A DNA stretch of 64,000 bases from Mytilus edulis (taxonomy: Eukaryota; Mollusca; Bivalvia; Mytilida; Mytilidae). The notes under the pieces were generated by a model. It ran no database searches. It saw nothing but the letters and a program-made list of their open reading frames with translations, and was not told the origin of the DNA. The position numbers were made by a program, and so were the translations under genes. This document shows, one piece after another, positions 11,101-21,400 of this stretch. The stretch lies in the NCBI RefSeq assembly GCF_963676685.1, contig NC_092346.1, positions 48,699,062-48,763,061 on the forward strand. The letters are read 5' to 3'. Every line of letters begins with the position of its first letter. Positions within the stretch are counted from its first letter, which is position 1.

Positions 11101-14100
11101 TTCCTACTTGCTGATTCAAAACCACCAAAGTACAATGGATTGTATTTGACTAAATTCTAGGCAAATAGTAGAACTCGCCTGTAGTTATCACTTTCAGAGA
11201 ACATGTGATTTTTTTTAATTTTTAATTTTGGGTCATGAATGCTTTTCAACTACGTACTGTTTTTGGCCTTTTTAACTTTTCTGATTCGAGTAACACTGCT
11301 GAGTCGTTTGTAGAAATAAAATGCATGTTTACCGTATCAAATTTCAATCCTGGTATCTATGATAAGGTTATAAACTGTTAAATTAAGCAAGACTACATTC
11401 ACTGTTTTTGAGTTCAGAATGGGCAGATGTGTAACAAATGTATTGTTACTTTTGAGATGTTGCTGTCTGGACTTTTAATCGCAATACATATTTTTAGTTT
11501 ATACTTTTACCACAAAAACACTTCCCTTTTACAACAGTATTTCGATTTGCATCCATATGCAAACTCATTTCAATGAGTCGGGGTCTCAATTACCACATGA
11601 AGAGTATAGTGTACCTAATAATTATTTGTTTAGCTTAATCCTTGGTAAACTTACAACTTTACAAGTACAGCATACTACGACAAAGACTAATGGTACTGTC
11701 AACACCAGATTTCCCCAAAATACAAAAGCCGGAGGACTCGACTCATCTGAATCTGAGTCAGAATCAGTAGATACCTTGCCGTCTTTTATTTGTACCAAGT
11801 ACCTGTAATTGATAAAGATTTTAATAAGACAAACAAATATGTAAATTAATGTGTTGTAAAGGGACCCTCAACTGTTAACACAATATTTAGCTCAAGCACA
11901 TTTAAGAAAACTCGTGCTATTTTCTAATTTATCACATTCCGTTAGTTAGTTTTTCAAAGATTATATATATAACCAAAAAGAAACCAAAGTATTTCATTTA
12001 CCCCAAAAACATGAAAGTGAGTGTTGTCTGTTGAACGTTGTTGGTTTTTTTCAACATATATGTCAATTTATAATTTTTAACCAAATTTAAAATACTTTTA
12101 GATTTGTAAAACTTTTAGATTTGTACAAGACTGGTTACAAAGAAATTACTACTAAAATGATCATGAAATGATCATGACTAAATAGCTTGTTTGAAAAGTA
12201 AACACAAACCTTGAACTATTTCTAACATCATTTCTGAGATCATACTCTTTTAATGATATTCCATCCTTATATCCAATAAATACAGATGGAATAGTAATAT
12301 TCTTGCTGTTGTTTCCTGTAAAAAAAAATAAGTATATTTATACATCAAATTTTCAGTACCACAAAATAAAAAGTATAACTAAACGTTTGTAACGTAAACA
12401 TGGTAAATAGTAAATGCAAAACAAAACCAGATATTGGCATATGATTACAACTGTATCTATTATTTTTTGTAGGGCTTTTATTGCGTTATGCTAAATACGT
12501 TTGATTCCAATAAAAAGTTTATCAACCTTTCCTGGATTGGTTTTGTTAGCCACATGCATCTTGTTATATTATAACTGATAATACTAGTTTGGACTGATGT
12601 TTGAGAATCGGGTGATATTGAGAAGGACATCTATAAAGCATTAAAAATATATTGTGATAGTTATCAGTATACACTTTAAAGAAAAAAATAGAATTCTCAA
12701 GTTACAAAATTAATTATTTTGATAAGTCCATTAGTGACGTTCTTCTTTCATTCATGTTTCTATCTGAAATTAATCAAATTATTTTTTTTCAAAATTTAAC
12801 ACTATAATGGGGAAAATTGAGATTCATGATACTATTTTGACGTCTGCTTGACCACAATATATGTTTTCATCAAATTGGAGATCAAAAGGATATCTTTTAG
12901 AAAGAAAGAAAAACATACCCCCTACCCAATAAATGGTCGTTCCTTATCTAATCTTTCAACCAACAATAATTCTCAATTTAAAGATATTAGGACAAATCTG
13001 TAAATAGACAATTCTGTCAGATCGATATATGACAGACGTTATACGACAAAATAAAAACTAAAACAAACACAAACTAAACTAAACCAAGGAAAGATTCAAG
13101 TTCTCCAACAATTTTAACAGTTTTTCTCCACAAATGTGTAATTGCATTAAATGAAACAAACTCCTTAATAACGTGCGTCCGAAACGCTTTTCTGAAATAC
13201 CTGTTCTAGAACGATGAAATCCAGGAGTCGTAAATGCACAAAAACGTTGAAAGCTATATGATTAGAACAAACCTATAATTGTCAAATTCATCTAAATTCT
13301 GACCGGACATGACTGCGAACTTAATACATCCCACACAGCCAAACGGACGCCCCGTTTTGACAAGTTTTTACTGGCAGTCGGGAGAAGACCAAGTAATCAT
13401 ATTTCGTTTCCCCAATCACCCTGGGTGGGGCATGATCGTATAATGGCAGGAACACGTGGTGATGAGCACTTTTGACTTGTTATTGATTACAATTTATTTG
13501 AAATGTATGATTGCACTCAGACTGGCTAAACACACCGTCAATATCATTGAAGCTAAATGTTATAAATATTAAACCTACCCGATACTCCATTGGCTGTCAT
13601 CTCGAATACGGAATTGGAATTAGGCATTGAAATGTTATTATGTACTATCACAGCATTATAATGTAGTTTCTGTGCAGCGAGTACCTACATGTAAAGACAT
13701 TAAATACAAAATTATCTTTTTTTTCTCCATTTTTCTTTCATATTTTCTCAAAAAGTCGACTATTTAACATAATTAATATTATAATTGAGAGGTTTAGCGC
13801 TATAAAACCAGGTTCAATCCACCATTTTCTATTTTGAAAATGCCTGTACCAAGTCAGGATTATGACAGTTGTTGTCCATTCGTTTGATGTGTTTTGTCAT
13901 TTGATTTTGCCATTTGATTAGGAACTTTACGATTGAATTTTCCTCGGAGTTAGCATTTTTTGTAATTTTTAGTTTTTAGTGAAAAAAAAACAACAAAAAT
14001 CCATAAAAAAGTTAAGTAAGTATAGATCGATCACCTCATCCTGTCATTTTTTTAAAGATGCTTCTTTGATATTCGTGGTGTTGTGTTATTAGAACTATTT

Positions 14101-15316
14101 CGAATCAATTTTTGTTTTCGAGCTGACTATTAGATATGTTTTTATTTTATTCAAATGATTTTTATTTTTTATACAATCATGTTTTTTAAAGTAAAGACAG
14201 TTCGCATTTTTCATTTTGTAAATATGATATGTTTGCATTCATATTATACAGAAACACATTTCAGTTTAAAATTATATATATGAACAAATGTGTTTCCCCC
14301 GTTTCTTTATAATAAGCGTTTACCTTCTTGCATCTTCTTCATTCATAAAGACAATGCAAGACAACATAGAAGCAAACACTAATAAAGGAAAATTCAACCA
14401 ATAAAATGAATCAGCTATCAAACAGTAATATCACAAAAAATACTGAACTCCGCAGAAATTCAAAACGGAAAGTCCCTAACAAATGGCAAAATCAATTATA
14501 GCTCAAACATAACAAACGGATGGATAACAACTGTGACAGTCTTATTCCTGGCTTGATATAGGCATTTTCTTATGTAGAAAATGGTGGATTAAACCAGGTT
14601 ATATAGCTAGCTACATCAAATCAATGTATGTATGCTGAGTGTATTTACATTTGAAATAAAAATTATACAACAACATTGATAATACTGCATATTGAAATTA
14701 AAACAACCATGGTGTAAATAGTGATTGATAATACTACTACATACCATATTGACAAATTCACAACCTTGTCGTTCCATCAATGCTATCCATACTGTACTGC
14801 TGTCGATCCAAGGCGGTGACGGTTCATAGTAGTGACATGAACCTTTAGAAACTGGTTTCAAATATTTCAAGAACCCCTAAAACATGTATAATATTATAAA
14901 TAATGTACCTTGGAAATATTTAAATGTTTGAATATAGATGACAGATGTACTATAGTGTTTTGTGTACTATCGATTTTTTTTTTTATTTCATTTTTTTTTT
15001 TTGCTTCATGATTATTTTTGTCCTCCACCATTTTTTGTATGATTCTCTATTTTTATAATGATTCGCATATCGTGTATCCGATATATAGTTAAACTGTTTA
15101 AATTCAGATGGTTTTTTTTTCTTTTCTACGTTACTTTTCATTCAATTTATAACATTTAAATTCATCTCAGGTTTTGTCATATATAGCTTTTTATTAGTTG
15201 AATAATAAAATAGACTATTAAAACAATCTTTCTACCTTGATTCCTGTGTCTGGTAAACTATCACCGAAGCCTGCAGGGTGGTCACGAAATGATTCAACAA
15301 TATCTTCGGAAAAAAT
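8001..15316 (-). CDS. PA-TM-RING gene A: RNF13/RNF167-like membrane E3 ubiquitin ligase (first exon not found)
   Basis: Eight consecutive exons join in frame on the minus strand: 15236-15316, 14745-14876, 13579-13684, 12210-12315, 11655-11802, 9863-9977, 8770-8850 and 8001-8101 with stop TAG. Together they give 870 nt, or 289 residues plus the stop. Order of domains: luminal PA domain (FGDSLPDTGIKGFLKY start, two cysteines in GSCHYY and RQGCEF, IPSVFIGYKDG near its end), an acidic Ser/Asp juxtamembrane run, one membrane span (VFWGNLVLTVPLVFVVVCC), a basic linker, and a RING-H2 finger with all eight ligands in C3H2C3 order (CPVC, CEHEFHIHC, CPVC). Family members ubiquitinate partners at endosomes and lysosomes. 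Vertebrate RNF13 has a long tail after the RING; here only about 11 residues follow its last cysteine. The signal-peptide exon should precede 15316 in phase 0, but I could not find a convincing candidate. Confidence 0.88.
8770..8850 (-). CDS. Gene A exon: first half of RING-H2 (81 nt)
   Basis: Acceptor gttacag; donor gtaggt. It encodes HRYETCPVCLDDFIEKDKIW and ILPCEH, supplying the first four zinc ligands. The length of 81 nt is identical in genes B and C. Confidence 0.9.
8851..9862. other. Gene A intron
   Basis: AT-rich intron between the linker exon and the first RING exon. No repeat family was recognised. Confidence 0.5.
9863..9977 (-). CDS. Gene A exon: cytosolic linker between TM and RING
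   Basis: Acceptor tattttctatttcag and donor gtgtgt frame a 115-nt exon running from phase 0 to phase 1. It reads KYDQRRRTSTNTLRTPKCL and later ESPIRMTKFTK, strongly basic. The KFTK end corresponds to the KFKK before the RING in relatives. Phase matching with both neighbours is exact. The donor GTGTGT is weaker than consensus. Confidence 0.82.
9978..11654. other. Gene A intron with a short tandem duplication
   Basis: AT-rich intron. A 76-bp spaced direct duplication lies at 10773-10900, with atcctatt, cctttatttat and ccggtaac-gactt blocks in both copies. Nothing else was recognised. Confidence 0.5.
10773..10900. repeat. Imperfect tandem duplication, 76-bp period
   Basis: Two copies begin with atcctatt at 10773 and 10849 and share acctttatttat, ccggtaac and gactt. 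Each copy is diverged at several positions. Confidence 0.7.
11655..11802 (-). CDS. Gene A exon: membrane span
   Basis: Acceptor caattacag, donor gtaagt, 148 nt. It encodes YLVQIKDGKV, then the acidic run STDSDSDSDESS, then the hydrophobic span and CCTCKV, where the cytosolic side starts. The exon ends in phase 0. The acidic serine-rich run just outside the membrane is not present in genes B or C. Confidence 0.88.
11803..12209. other. Gene A intron
   Basis: AT-rich. It holds a 17-bp tandem pair (acttttagatttgta) near 12100-12125 and a doubled atgatcatga near 12157-12177. Confidence 0.5.
12210..12315 (-). CDS. Gene A exon: end of PA domain
   Basis: 106 nt between acceptor tttttacag and donor gtttgt. 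It encodes NNSKNITIPSVFIGYKDGIS and then LKEYDLRNDVRNSS. IPSVF followed by a glycine-rich turn is a hallmark of the C-terminal part of PA domains in this family. NNS, NIT and NSS are potential N-glycosylation sites, consistent with a luminal location. Confidence 0.88.
12316..13578. other. Gene A intron
   Basis: AT-rich intron with no assigned repeat. Confidence 0.4.
13579..13684 (-). CDS. Gene A exon: middle of PA domain
   Basis: 106 nt, phase 0 to phase 1, acceptor acatgtag and donor gtaggt. It encodes VLAAQKLHYNAVIVHNNISM, the helix and strand that in RNF13 relatives read like VLNAQRAGYKAAIVHN. This conserved stretch gives good support for PA-family membership. Confidence 0.9.
13785..13965 (+). 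repeat. Dispersed repeat, family beta, copy in gene A intron
   Basis: Reads gaggtttagcgctataaaac, caggttcaatccaccatttt, cctgtaccaagtcagg, then gacagttgttgtccattcg. It is nearly the same as 53855-54045 and opposite to gene A. Confidence 0.85.
14440..14600 (-). repeat. Dispersed repeat, family beta, reverse copy
   Basis: Contains ggaaagtccctaac, acggatggataacaactg, cctggcttgatataggcat and ggtggattaaaccaggtt, which are the reverse complements of the beta core blocks. Confidence 0.75.
14745..14876 (-). CDS. Gene A exon: first half of PA domain
   Basis: 132 nt, phase 0 at both ends, acceptor gttttag and donor gtatgt. It encodes GFLKYLKPVSKGSCHYYEPS and ends WIALMERQGCEFVNM. The two cysteines match the conserved PA cysteine pair of this family. 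Confidence 0.9.
15236..15316 (-). CDS. Gene A exon: start of mature luminal region
   Basis: 81 nt, 27 codons, phase 0 at both ends, acceptor gtttttgcag and donor gtagaa. It encodes IFSEDIVESFRDHPAGFGDS and then LPDTGIK. The equivalent exon of gene B is also 81 nt. The FG-SLP--G-K pattern matches the segment just before the PA domain in RNF13-like proteins. Confidence 0.88.
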
Positions 15317-16789
15317 CTGCAAAAACAATGTTGGTATAATTTCATGTTTGACTCTTTATGTCGTCCGAAAAAATTATTTCAAAAGTTTTTAACTAAGCAT
15401 GTAACTTGATCACATAAACTATTGAGGTATAGTACTAGCATTGGGTAGCGTTGAGTTAGCCACATGCGCCGGGCAGAAGATATATAGTCTGGGGCATAAG
15501 TCTCATAAAATACCTTAAGGAGGGGTCAAATAAATATATATGCAATGCTTTCGTAGTATTGTACGAAATTTCTTTATCGAGAAGCGATTGCTTATTGAAG
15601 CATTACCTTATTTTTAAAGTTTATAATCGTTTTTAGTTATTCATCTGATATCATTTCATAATTGCCGGCTATAGCTTGGTTGTCAACTTGATACTAGTAA
15701 AGTATATGGATTCCATCATATCTCACGTCCGACAATTATAAACCTAATGCAGACGCGATCTTCTGGCTATGGTTGATGCATAGTTACATGTAGCTATGTA
15801 CAAGTGGTATCTAACACTGTTTTTTGGAGAGTGCAACGCTTTCTCTATAAATACTGTTCACAACTAATGTGTTCGACGAGTCATCGAATGTGTCTAGGCC
15901 TATTTTAATGTCAACGTGCTGCTCATATACAACATTCATCTTTTCAGTCATATTTTAAATTCTTCCACCTCAATTCGAGTTAAAAATCATCTAGAATTGT
16001 CACTAGTTAGAATTTTGATTGTACTGTAGAGTTCTTATCATATTATGATATCAAATCTTATTTTTTTACGGTAATGTTGTTTGAAATGCTCGTAAATATA
16101 TATAGACACGATCAACGTTAACTCATTCATCATTTGAAAAGTTATTCTTATAGGATATCAAATAACCATCGTAGTAAATATTGTCTTATTGGGTACTCAC
16201 ATTTATTTGTTTTTATAAAATAAAACATAACAAAATGTGCATTGCTATAAATTTATGAAAACTTATGGTTCTACATCCTGTGTTTATATATGTATTTGTA
16301 TGTTGGTATAGCACAAGTATTTTTTTCTCTGATTCCTAATGACGTCTTTTTTCTCAATTAGATTGATGTGTACTGACTGGTACCTGACTCTGGGTCAACA
16401 TGATTTATCTATTAGGCCAAATGAATATATGCGTGTTTCAATTCCCTACCTACCTTGTATTTTAGGCTTAGAAATAGCCTACAGAACCTGAAAGTGTCTT
16501 TTTTTTTGTCATTTTTCAATAAGCACTGTTAAAATCAGAATTTGTCTCCCATAGCCTCAATGTAAAAAAAATTTGTAAAATAAAAGAATTACCTACCTAC
16601 CTACATGTACCTTATTATTTTCAAAGATGTTATAGGAAACACACATATTATTTTATTTGGCTTTCGTCTATAAATGGCATTGAACTAGTGTTTTCACTTT
16701 GTGTATTTTGGGGACTATTATACTGTGTACTAAGTATAATATCCTCAGGTATTTTGTCTTCATCTTAAATTTTTGTTTATGCTCCGTAC
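15317..16789. other. Upstream region of gene A; first exon not identified
   Basis: The missing signal-peptide exon must lie somewhere 5' of 15316 and must end in phase 0. I checked the region for an ATG followed by a hydrophobic run and a GT donor in phase and found none that convinces. No repeat was assigned here. Confidence 0.4.
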
Positions 16790-16900
16790 CTGAGAGGGGT
16801 TTGCAGCTCAAACATATGATTAACATCACCAAATTTCAATGTATGCCGGTCCAAAGTCAGGAGCCTTTAATTCAGGTGTGGGTCAGTTGTCATTCGTGTT
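16790..16900 (+). repeat. Family alpha fragment
   Basis: Contains tcaaacatatgattaacatc and gtccaaagtcaggagccttt-aattcag, a diverged version of the 5' part of the alpha repeat. Confidence 0.6.
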
Positions 16901-17270
16901 ATGGCTGAATGTAGCGTACAAAGGTATGCGTTTTATAATGGATTAAGCCCTCAAAGACAACTTTTTATTTTTTTTAAATTAATTGATTGATTTTGACTTT
17001 ATTGGATAATTTTTTTCCTACTATTTCATATTGAAATTCTCCACGAGTAATAAAGCAGCAATGTCAAATTAGTGTTTTTATTTTTCTATTTTAATGAACA
17101 ACTAGTAAAGCGAATGAACATGAAAAAGTGCAATAGAATGTGAAATTGGAATTACTATAGCTCGGCAGTATTAATCTTCATCTATATGCACTCAAGATAA
17201 AAAAATTAAAAAAAAGTTTATCAATGAAGTGTGACATTTCGTGATAGTTTGGAAGTACATTGTATTGTAC

Positions 17271-17353
17271 AGTAATTACTTCCGCGAGATAAATGTTAAA
17301 CTTCATGATAGTTTTCATTTAAAATGCAACATATTCTAGCGGAAGTAATTACT
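17271..17353. repeat. Inverted repeat, 15-bp perfect arms
   Basis: agtaattacttccgc at 17271-17285 is the exact reverse complement of 17339-17353, separated by 53 bp. It may be the stem of a small inverted-repeat element or a structured RNA. Function unknown. Confidence 0.7.
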
Positions 17354-17489
17354 AGTCATTCATGAATTTAACCTACTTATTGCACGAAATGAAATTTATA
17401 TAATTTAATGGTCCAAAATATGACATCAATGACATTCGGTAACAAGGCAAGTTAAAAGTCGTAAAAAAATACCAAATCAATCCTAATTG

Positions 17490-17518
17490 GCTGACGGCAG
17501 ACGGCAGACGGCAGACGA
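17490..17518. repeat. Short acggcag tandem repeat
   Basis: Several consecutive copies of the 7-mer gacggca in otherwise AT-rich DNA. The overlapping minus-strand ORF (17373-17678) is not supported as a gene. Confidence 0.7.
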
Positions 17519-18094
17519 ACTTACATGAACGACATTGACAGAACAGCATACTGGAACAGCCAATATAGAAAAGAGTAACAAGCCAAACATAACTCAACCC
17601 GTAATCATTCTGTTTTCTGAAATATAAAAGCAGATTTATTAATACTGGTATTTGACAATCTATTGTGCAATAAATCATTTAAGTTTAAAGATGAACCTAC
17701 TAGCTAGGAGAGTTTTTGGAATTTTTGTCATATGTTTGGACCCCTTGGGTTTTTTCCTACGATACATGGTAAAATAATTCGCCCCATAACAACTATGTTT
17801 CTGTTCACATAAAGCTTCAATAACTCAGAAAAGTCATTTACAAAAATTTAAGCAAATTCTATATTTCTTTTCCAAAATAATACTAACGCAACTATAGTAT
17901 AAGATAATAGTCCGACTCATCCTTTTGTCGCAATTCTTTTGTTTAAATCACATAGTTTGAAGAGGTGCACCTTTACCTATTAATATGTTTAGCTTATTTT
18001 TTTCCTTATGTATAATGCTTTACTGATTTATAGTATACATTTTTAATTTTTCTTGATTTTCTTTAATTTCACCCAAGTACAGTTAATACGAATC

Positions 18095-18262
18095 GTTTGC
18101 CATTTCGGGGCATTTCTAAATTATATGCGGTACTGATTTTGCTCATAGTTGAAGCCATTGTGGTGACCTATAGTTGATAACATACGTCAGATGGTCTCAG
18201 CTGGTAGATAGTAACTGTTATCGCATAAGCATCATACCATGTCTTCTTATTTTATAAAAATT
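18095..18262 (+). repeat. Family alpha fragment
   Basis: Contains catttcggggcatttctaaa, tatgcggtactgattttgct, gtggtgacctatagttgata and a catcataccatgtcttctta tail. It is a diverged 3' half of alpha. Confidence 0.7.
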
Positions 18263-19134
18263 GTTCAAGTTGCTTCGCTGATTTCTTAATCGTTTATTTA
18301 TTCATCGTTTCATCATAACTATGTTTAAATGTAACTTCTCTTTTTGTTTTATTTTGTAATATGTTAGATGGTTGCTAAGCTAGGACACTTCCTCTTCCTC
18401 TGAAGAAGACTTAGATTAGAAAAATGTTGTTTTTTTTTTCATTTACGATTCTGTAAGAGTTCTGTTATATATACGCCGACTTTTGATATGTTTATTTGTC
18501 TTATTGTAATGTGACAGCGACATGAATCTTATTTATCAAAAAGGGTTTGTCTGACTGAATCTGTAAAAGTTTTTCGATCTATGTTAAAAGCTTCAAAACT
18601 TGGTCGTCATCAGAACACAAACAAGTATTTCATAATTCCATAGTTATTATATCGTTCAATGAACTTTGTAAAACGATCCTCTTGTGAATATGTTGTAATT
18701 CATAAACTAGAAATATATAATAACAATTTGCATCTACTAAAATGAACATGTTTAAACATTTATTACGTACAAAGTTACTTATTATGAACTTGTCGACTCA
18801 GACCAATCAACTAACCTGTTATTGTATCCTGACGTTTTCTCACCATAATTATTATTCGGTAAGGTATACTATGAAACTAATGTTCATATATCAATATTTA
18901 ATGGAATACATGTACTAAACAGCTTTGATCCCACAGTTATTTCTTTTTACAAAAATATCCATAAAAGCTAACTTCCACCTTGTCAATCAATTCAAATATG
19001 TAATAAAACATATACCTGCATATGCTACTTTTAGAGATGAATGGGTTCCAAATTTCAGACGTTAACCACAAATGTTAGTTTCTTGGACTTTTCTATCTTT
19101 TCAAAAGACATATCAAAGACTAGTCTAAACCCGA

Positions 19135-19440
19135 AACTTTCTGTATGGGTCTGTTCAGTCAGGAGTCTGTAATTCAGTCGTTATCGTTTGTTACTGTATA
19201 TGATATTTGTTTTTCGTTCATTGTTGTGTGCATAAATCATGCCTTTAATTTTCTCACTTGAATTGTTTCGCAGTTCTCAATTCGGGAACTTTTATAGCAG
19301 ACTATGTGATATGGGTTTGCTCATTGTTGAAAGACGTATAGTAATCTATACTACTTGTAAACTTCTATGTTATTTTGTCTCTGGTGGAGAGTTGTCGCAT
19401 TGGCAATCATACCAAATCTTTTTATTTCTATACCGGGTCC
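19135..19440 (+). repeat. Family alpha, diverged copy
   Basis: Follows alpha block by block: cagtcaggagtctgtaattc, ttctcacttgaattgtttcg, gcagactatgtgatatgggt, then ttgtcgcattggcaatcata before a T-rich end. The two ORFs across it (19239-19463 and 19367-19609) are repeat artefacts. Confidence 0.75.
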
Positions 19441-19948
19441 CAACGTTTTGTTTCATAAGATAGACACAAGCAGATTTTGTTTTAAACATTTTAAATTTGT
19501 GTACCAATTCTTTGGAAAAAACATTATATATATATATATGTTCGTAAATCTACTGAGAAAAAGAAAAAACGTATTTTTTGCTGTTTCTTTATTTAATTTA
19601 AAAAGATAAAATAGACGATTTGTTCATAAAGATTGACAAAAAACCTTCATACATAATCTGAACAATTGTTTTTTGGTTTTTTTTTAAAGAGGGGTTGATG
19701 TTCTCGTTTTCAATCTAATGATAAAAATCAGTCGACAGTGTATCCTTTCCCGATATTTTAAAGTGTTTCGTCCCCTGTAACTCTATTTTAGAGGAAGCTA
19801 TAGGGTCAACTTACCTCGAATTTATTTCACACTAAAGCCATTGGCAAAATGTTTTTCAATCTTTGTTTAAACTTACTGTATCATAGCTCTATGTGTGTAC
19901 TTTGCTGGTCTTAACAATATAACCACCAGATGCTCCGCAGGGCGCAGC

Positions 19949-21243
19949 TTTATACGACCGCAGAGGTCGAACCCTAAACGGTTGGGGCAAGTATGGACAC
20001 AACATTCATGCTGGATACAGCTCTGCATTTGGATTGTGATTAAATAGTATACACAGCATAGGTTTCTGACAGAATGAATGAGGTCTAATGAACTAATTTT
20101 TGTTTTTGAGCAATTTACTATGCTGTTGAATATTAATCCTCTCAAAGAAAAAATATTTGAAGAAATTTTATTTTTTAAAATTCTAAAATCTGAAATGATA
20201 AAAAAAATTGACCCCACCCCATTTTTTTTTCACTTCCCTCTTTCCCTTATTCCAAAAATAATCTCAGTTCAAATTTCTAATGGCGTTTGCAACAATAACT
20301 ACTCATTTAAATACATCATAAAATATTCAAATATAAAAGGTCATACAGTCATGGTTAAAATTAATATCAATTAATAGTAACTTCTAAAAATATAAATGGG
20401 GAATGTGTCCAAAAGGATACAAATGATGCCCCCGCTAGCATATAACGTTATAAAGGGACATTACTCAAGAACTGTAAGAGTGAAGCTGCCAACAATTGAA
20501 CTTTGAGTGAGTTTAGAGGTAATAAGCATTATATACACATTTCATTAAATGTAGTTGAGACAAACTTTAAAAAAGTTAAGAGAACAGAAACTAAAAAAAT
20601 CTTCGATTTTTCCACTTGTTAAGGGGCACAACCCTAGAATGTTAATCAAAGTGCTTGTAATCACTGAATGGTAAAGATTGCTTTAATTTACCAGTTGGTA
20701 GTAAAGTGAATATTGCATTGTATATTGTATATAGCATTGATTTAAGTTGATTCAACTTCTATTCTGGACAAAGAAAGATAACTCCAATTTTCAAAGAAGA
20801 TTATATAAAGCATTGGTTTTAGGTGATTCAACAACCATACTGGACAAAAAAAGATAACTCCAATTTATTGACATGAAACTACAAAAATGCTTGTTTTTGG
20901 CCCTTTATTCCTAGACTGTTTGCCCCATAACCCTTAAAATACATCTCAACCTTCTACTTATGGTATTAAACATTATGGTACAATTTCAGAACAATTCAAA
21001 TACACAACTTATTGTTCTGACACTAGATAAATGCTATTTTTGGGCCCTTTGGGCCGCTAATTCCTAAAACTTAAGGACCATAACCCCCAAAATATATCCC
21101 AAGCTTTCTTTTGTGGTTGTAAACATTGTGTTAAAATTTTATTGATTTCTGTTTTCTTAAACTAAAGTTATAATCTGGAAACCATCGACGACGATAACTT
21201 GATACCAATATACGACCACAAATTTTTTTGCGGTCGTATAAAA
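19949..21243. mobile_element. Non-autonomous element with TATACGACCGCA ends
   Basis: About 1.3 kb bounded by ttatacgaccgcag on the left and its inverted match tgcggtcgtataa on the right. Each end also folds on itself: cgaccgcagaggtcg on the left, and tacgaccacaaatt paired with gcggtcgta on the right. The interior has two similar ataactccaattt segments (around 20775 and 20850) and two gggcacaacc/gggccctttgggcc-like segments. Antiparallel ORFs inside (19873-20217 and 20078-20374) overlap each other and show no domain. No transposase is encoded. Target duplication was not resolved. Confidence 0.6.
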
Positions 21244-21400
21244 ATAAAATGTGGTATTGATTACCAATGAGACAATATCCACCTGCAGAGTTCAATGAAG
21301 TGGAAGTAAGCGATAATAGGCAATCTAACGACCATCAACAAGAAGAAAAAAAAATAAAAATACAAACGCCTCGGAATAGCCAAACCCGTAAATTTTTGTA
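21244..21400 (-). repeat. Family alpha tail, reverse copy
   Basis: ggtattgattaccaatgaga followed by caatatccacctgcagagtt is the reverse complement of the alpha tail (tctcattggcaatcataccac). Confidence 0.6.

Noticed and set aside
16190..16250. Minus-strand ATG with hydrophobic codons before a GTGAGT donor as gene A's first exon
   Set aside because: The hydrophobic frame has a stop before the donor, and the other ATG ends in phase 1 instead of the required phase 0.
19873..20374. ORFs of 114 and 98 codons as protein genes
   Set aside because: They overlap antisense inside the inverted-repeat element at 19949-21243 and consist of low-complexity hydrophobic and lysine-rich sequence.
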